DNA of 8,408 nucleotides from Synergistaceae bacterium. Lineage in GTDB: Bacteria > Synergistota > Synergistia > Synergistales > Aminobacteriaceae. This document shows, in pieces, positions 5,782 through 8,408 of this stretch. The translations under genes were made by a program, and so were the position numbers. The notes beneath the pieces were generated by a model, which made no database searches, had not been told where the DNA came from, and saw only the letters and a program-made list of their open reading frames with translations. Each line of letters opens with the position of its first letter. Position 1 is the stretch's first letter. The stretch is from the NCBI GenBank assembly GCA_017455085.1, contig JAFTBT010000001.1, forward strand, positions 1-8,408. Direction: 5' to 3'.

Positions 5782-8193
5782 TCAGCTCTTCAGCATGGAT
5801 AATATCTCGTCAGAAAACTTCAACGCATGCCCAAGCTCATACAGTGCAGTCTTCATTTTGTCCGGCTCAATACTCAACATATCACCGTATATCTTCAGCA
5901 GCTCATAGTACAGATTCTGCGCGTCATACAGGCTCAGCTTCCACGCAAATTTGTCGTCAAACAGCTTCATCAATGCGTTCAGGTTCTCAATCACAGAAGC
6001 ATCCAGCCCGCTCATACACAGCCCCGCAAGCGTCCGAATCATGTACTCCGCAAACGCAAACCGTATCTGTTCCTCGTCAGGCTTCACCTGCCAAAAGCTC
6101 GCAAACTCAAAATCTCGCCTTATCCCCGCCGCATCAGGAAACGCCTCCGCAAGTTTGTCGATTATCTCGGACGTTAGCGTAAACTCCGCAGCAGTCATGA
6201 TGATTGCAGGTGGCTTTGACCCCAACAGAGTCAGGTACTCCAAAAGCTGGTCGTAATTCTTCACAATGTCCTTCATGCGGTCCTCCAGCTTGTGTACATC
6301 CTGCTGCAATAACTCCGTGATGAGTCTATGCCTCGAATTTGCCGGTATGTTATTCAGGGTGAACTGGTCATAGCCGAATTTCTGGAATAGTAGATTCTCG
6401 GAGTCATCATTGTAGAAAATCGCCTGAAGCTCCTTCACATCATCCAGAGTCAGCGCGTCCAGATTCTCACTCTCACAGATACCGCAGAGAATCATAGTGC
6501 CTCCGTTGTGCCGGACAGCGAACAGGTAATCGCCGGCAACTTCCGTGATGTTCGAGTTCACGTGAACTTTTCCGGCAGAGAAAGATTTTCCTTCACCCAT
6601 CTCCAGCTTCAGCACATTTCCCTTCATGTCCCAGCACCCTTCGGAAAATTCTGGCTTGAAGTCCTTGAGGAGTGAGGTTATCCCGTAATATGCGGCCATC
6701 TGTTTGCGGTCAACACGTCCCTGTTTCGCGCGGAGTTCGTAGATTTTTGCGCCGTCCTGAAGTTCTGGGACATTGCTGGGAGCTTCGGCCAAGAGTCTCA
6801 AGTATGCGGGCTCAAGGTCAACACCAAACACCATTCTTGCCAGCTCGATAGCCCTCGCAGCGTAACGCATGATCTGCACCGGCTCGATTCGCGAGATCTC
6901 GTCGAAGAACCACCCGCACGACGTGAACATTAACAGAGCATTTCTCTGCATCTCCAGCAGCATAAGTGCCTTCACGCGCTCTTCTGGTGTGAGTTCGTGG
7001 TCTGTGTTGTTGCGGAGGAAGATATTCACGCTGTCACGTGAGCGGTCAAGAATCACATCGATATACTTGTCTCTTGCGCCCCAGCAGTCCGGAAAAACAT
7101 GTGCGTTCTCGAAAAGTTCGGCGAGTTTGTCGCGCAGGTCATTCATTGCGACTCTAAGGGGACGTCTCCATTTGTGGTGATACCCGGGCGTTCCGTCACC
7201 GCAGCTGCAATCGCTTCGCCAACGTTCGACACCGTGTGCACAGCTCCATGAAGAGTTCTCGATGATCTTCACCTCAGCTTCAGGCGGGTAGAAAGATAGG
7301 AACTCTCCGTAAACAGTGAGTTGTGCTTCTGCTGAGCTGTCTATAGTCTCGAGGCAGTAAGCGAGTGCCATGTCGCCGTACTTGTGGTGATGTCCGTATG
7401 ATTCTCCGTCAGTGGCAACGTGAGTCAGGACAGGTGCGCCGGGTTTTGGGTTAGCCTCGATGAGTTTACGTGCGAAGACCCCTCCGTCGTTCAAGAGTCC
7501 GTTGAAGGCGATCTGCTGAGAGAGTGGGCCGTCGTAGAAAAACAGGTTTATGCTCCGGCCTGAAGGGAGGTTGCAGACGTAGGCACAGCGTGAGTCGATT
7601 CTGCCTCCTGTGACGTCCTGCCAGTCTCCCCAGCCCATAGTGCGGACGGATTTTGCCTGATAGGGGGATAACACTGTGAAGAGTATTCCGTTTTCGGCGA
7701 GGACTTCGAGGGTTTCGGTGTCTACTGCACATTCGGCGAGCCACATACCTTCGGGCATGCGTCCGAATCTCCGTCTGAAGTCAGCGATCCCCCAGCGGAC
7801 TTGGGTTTCTTTGTCGCGTCTGTTTGCGAGGGGCATAATAATATGGTTGTAGACCTGTGCGAGTGCTGGGCCGTGACCGGAGAATCTTTTGCGGCCGAGT
7901 TTGTCTGCCTCTAGTATGGCCTCGTAACATATGGGGTCTTTTTCTTCGAGCCACGTCAGGAGAGTCGGGCCGATGTTGAAGCTCATTCGGGAATAGTTGT
8001 TGCAGATTTTGCGGATATAGCCCTTATCGTTGAGGATCCATGATGCGGCGTTTGGGCTGTAGCACTCTGAAGAGATTCGGGAGTTCCAGTCGTGCCAGGG
8101 GGCTGCGGATTCTTGTAGCTCCACGACTTCGAGCCAGGGATTTTCTCTAGGGGGCTGGTAAAAATGTCCGTGAATGCATATATATTTTGGCAA
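5782..8193 (-). CDS. Glycoside hydrolase family 57 protein with DUF3536-type C-terminal region
   Basis: An 803-residue alpha-glucan-active type enzyme. No signal peptide is seen, so it is probably cytoplasmic. GH57 motifs appear in order: HGHFYQPP (8-15), SGHGPALAQVYNHIIMPLAN (105-124), GMWLAECAVD (149-158) with Glu154 as likely nucleophile, and THVATDGESYGHHH (257-270) with Asp262 as likely acid/base. The segment SWSCAHGVERWRSDCSCG (315-332) and the helical part after it (about 340-803) fit the GH57/DUF3536 group, whose substrate is, to my knowledge, poorly defined. Related GH57 members are amylases, glucanotransferases and branching enzymes. The start is TTG at 8193, preceded by GGAG. The frame is open to 8325, but that would place the coding start upstream of a TATAAT box, and the extra residues look unlike the family N-terminus. 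It ends at a strong terminator within a repeat. No other glycogen gene is visible. Confidence 0.92.
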   Translation of the reverse strand: MPKYICIHGHFYQPPRENPWLEVVELQESAAPWHDWNSRISSECYSPNAASWILNDKGYIRKICNNYSRMSFNIGPTLLTWLEEKDPICYEAILEADKLGRKRFSGHGPALAQVYNHIIMPLANRRDKETQVRWGIADFRRRFGRMPEGMWLAECAVDTETLEVLAENGILFTVLSPYQAKSVRTMGWGDWQDVTGGRIDSRCAYVCNLPSGRSINLFFYDGPLSQQIAFNGLLNDGGVFARKLIEANPKPGAPVLTHVATDGESYGHHHKYGDMALAYCLETIDSSAEAQLTVYGEFLSFYPPEAEVKIIENSSWSCAHGVERWRSDCSCGDGTPGYHHKWRRPLRVAMNDLRDKLAELFENAHVFPDCWGARDKYIDVILDRSRDSVNIFLRNNTDHELTPEERVKALMLLEMQRNALLMFTSCGWFFDEISRIEPVQIMRYAARAIELARMVFGVDLEPAYLRLLAEAPSNVPELQDGAKIYELRAKQGRVDRKQMAAYYGITSLLKDFKPEFSEGCWDMKGNVLKLEMGEGKSFSAGKVHVNSNITEVAGDYLFAVRHNGGTMILCGICESENLDALTLDDVKELQAIFYNDDSENLLFQKFGYDQFTLNNIPANSRHRLITELLQQDVHKLEDRMKDIVKNYDQLLEYLTLLGSKPPAIIMTAAEFTLTSEIIDKLAEAFPDAAGIRRDFEFASFWQVKPDEEQIRFAFAEYMIRTLAGLCMSGLDASVIENLNALMKLFDDKFAWKLSLYDAQNLYYELLKIYGDMLSIEPDKMKTALYELGHALKFSDEILSMLKS

Positions 8194-8208
8194 GCAGTAA
8201 GCATCTCC
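8191..8208 (-). promoter_or_regulatory. RBS and TTG start of the GH57 gene
   Basis: GGAG (8208-8205) lies 11 bases before TTG (8193-8191), the codon directly before the conserved PKYICIHGHFYQPP. An ATG inside this region (8204-8202) is out of frame. The nearest in-frame ATG (8277-8275) has no SD and lies upstream of the -10 element. Confidence 0.65.
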
Positions 8209-8247
8209 GTTCTTGATGATAGTAGTGAATAATAATTTACTCAATCC

Positions 8248-8253
8248 ATTATA
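8248..8253 (-). promoter_or_regulatory. Candidate -10 element of the GH57 gene
   Basis: A perfect minus-strand TATAAT (8253-8248), about 55 bases before the TTG start. The -35 at 17-base spacing (TGAGCA, 8276-8271) matches TTGACA at only 3 of 6. Confidence 0.45.
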
Positions 8254-8362
8254 CTCACACCAAAAAATTCTGCTCATGAATATTATGATTGCAAATTCGC
8301 TTGAAGGTGTTACTATAACAAACACTTGTAAGAATCAGGTATACATACTATTGACAAAACGT

Positions 8363-8371
8363 AAAGAGGTG
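8363..8371 (+). promoter_or_regulatory. RBS for a divergent gene at the right edge
   Basis: AAAGAGGTG is a good SD and stands 8 bases before TTG at 8380. A TTGACA at 8351-8356 with TACGAT at 8373-8378 could alternatively be read as a promoter, but its transcript would start after the TTG. The two readings exclude each other. Confidence 0.45.
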
Positions 8372-8379
8372 CTACGATT

Positions 8380-8408
8380 TTGACCAGACCAGACCAGACC
8401 AGACCAGA
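8380..8408 (+). CDS. Start of a truncated plus-strand gene running into a pentamer repeat
   Basis: TTG at 8380 follows an SD and opens a frame reading M-T-R-P-D-Q-T-R-P to the window edge, where it is cut. Nearly all of the visible coding sequence is the CCAGA repeat. Because five is not a multiple of three, each unit gained or lost would shift the frame of whatever follows. The product cannot be named. A possible promoter is TTGCAA (8289-8294) with TATAAC (8314-8319) and a 19-base gap, divergent from the GH57 gene. The real start could also lie beyond the window, leaving this as untranslated leader. Confidence 0.35.
8384..8408. repeat. Pentanucleotide repeat (CCAGA)5, open at the window edge
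   Basis: Five perfect CCAGA units fill the last 25 bases. The array reaches the final base, so the true number is at least five. Confidence 0.95.

Noticed and set aside
7466..7744. 92-residue Arg-rich minus-strand frame
   Set aside because: A shifted-frame shadow inside the GH57 coding sequence, with no SD.
8194..8325. N-terminal extension of the GH57 protein
   Set aside because: It would overlie the TATAAT box, lacks an SD, and precedes the normal family N-terminus.

Overview
The window comes from a flagellated, probably anaerobic bacterium of intermediate GC content. It carries a flagellar hook-filament junction protein (FlgL), a nickel-type ribbon-helix-helix regulator (NikR), a family 57 glycoside hydrolase with a DUF3536-type C-terminal part, and two small membrane proteins. 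A gut or rumen Synergistota-like lineage would fit this mix, but that is a guess from general knowledge: there is no rRNA or other taxonomic marker here.

Layout. Positions 1-250 are the upstream region of flgL: three 50-bp tandem repeats, each ending in a sigma-28-like promoter motif, then a GC-rich leader hairpin and a strong ribosome binding site. Positions 251-3940 (+) encode a FlgL of 1229 residues, about three to four times the usual size. Its standard ends enclose about seven small beta/alpha modules resembling flagellin IN motifs. Convergent with it, and only 6 bp away, is a minus-strand pair: a two-helix membrane protein of unknown function (4830-4381) and nikR (4372-3947), 8 bp apart. 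Upstream of these on the minus strand is a small, glycine-rich DUF697-like membrane protein (5437-4940), whose promoter spacer holds an (AT)6 tract. Positions 5438-5781 are non-coding and contain an 80-81 bp repeat in 2.6 copies, each with a terminator-like hairpin. The GH57 enzyme follows (8193-5782, minus). At the right edge, a divergent plus-strand gene seems to begin at a TTG codon (8380) and runs at once into a (CCAGA)5 pentanucleotide repeat that is cut by the window end.

How it fits together. flgL looks like a late flagellar gene driven by the flagellar sigma factor. The GH57 enzyme is probably cytoplasmic and acts on alpha-glucans. NikR keeps the full nickel ligand set but no nickel transporter is in view. 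The recurring theme is repeat DNA at gene boundaries: four different tandem repeats (50 bp x3, AT x6, 80 bp x2.6, CCAGA x5) lie at promoters, at a terminator, or at a start codon, where copy-number change could alter expression. Both window edges fall inside tandem repeats, so the copy numbers there are lower bounds and may reflect assembly breaks.
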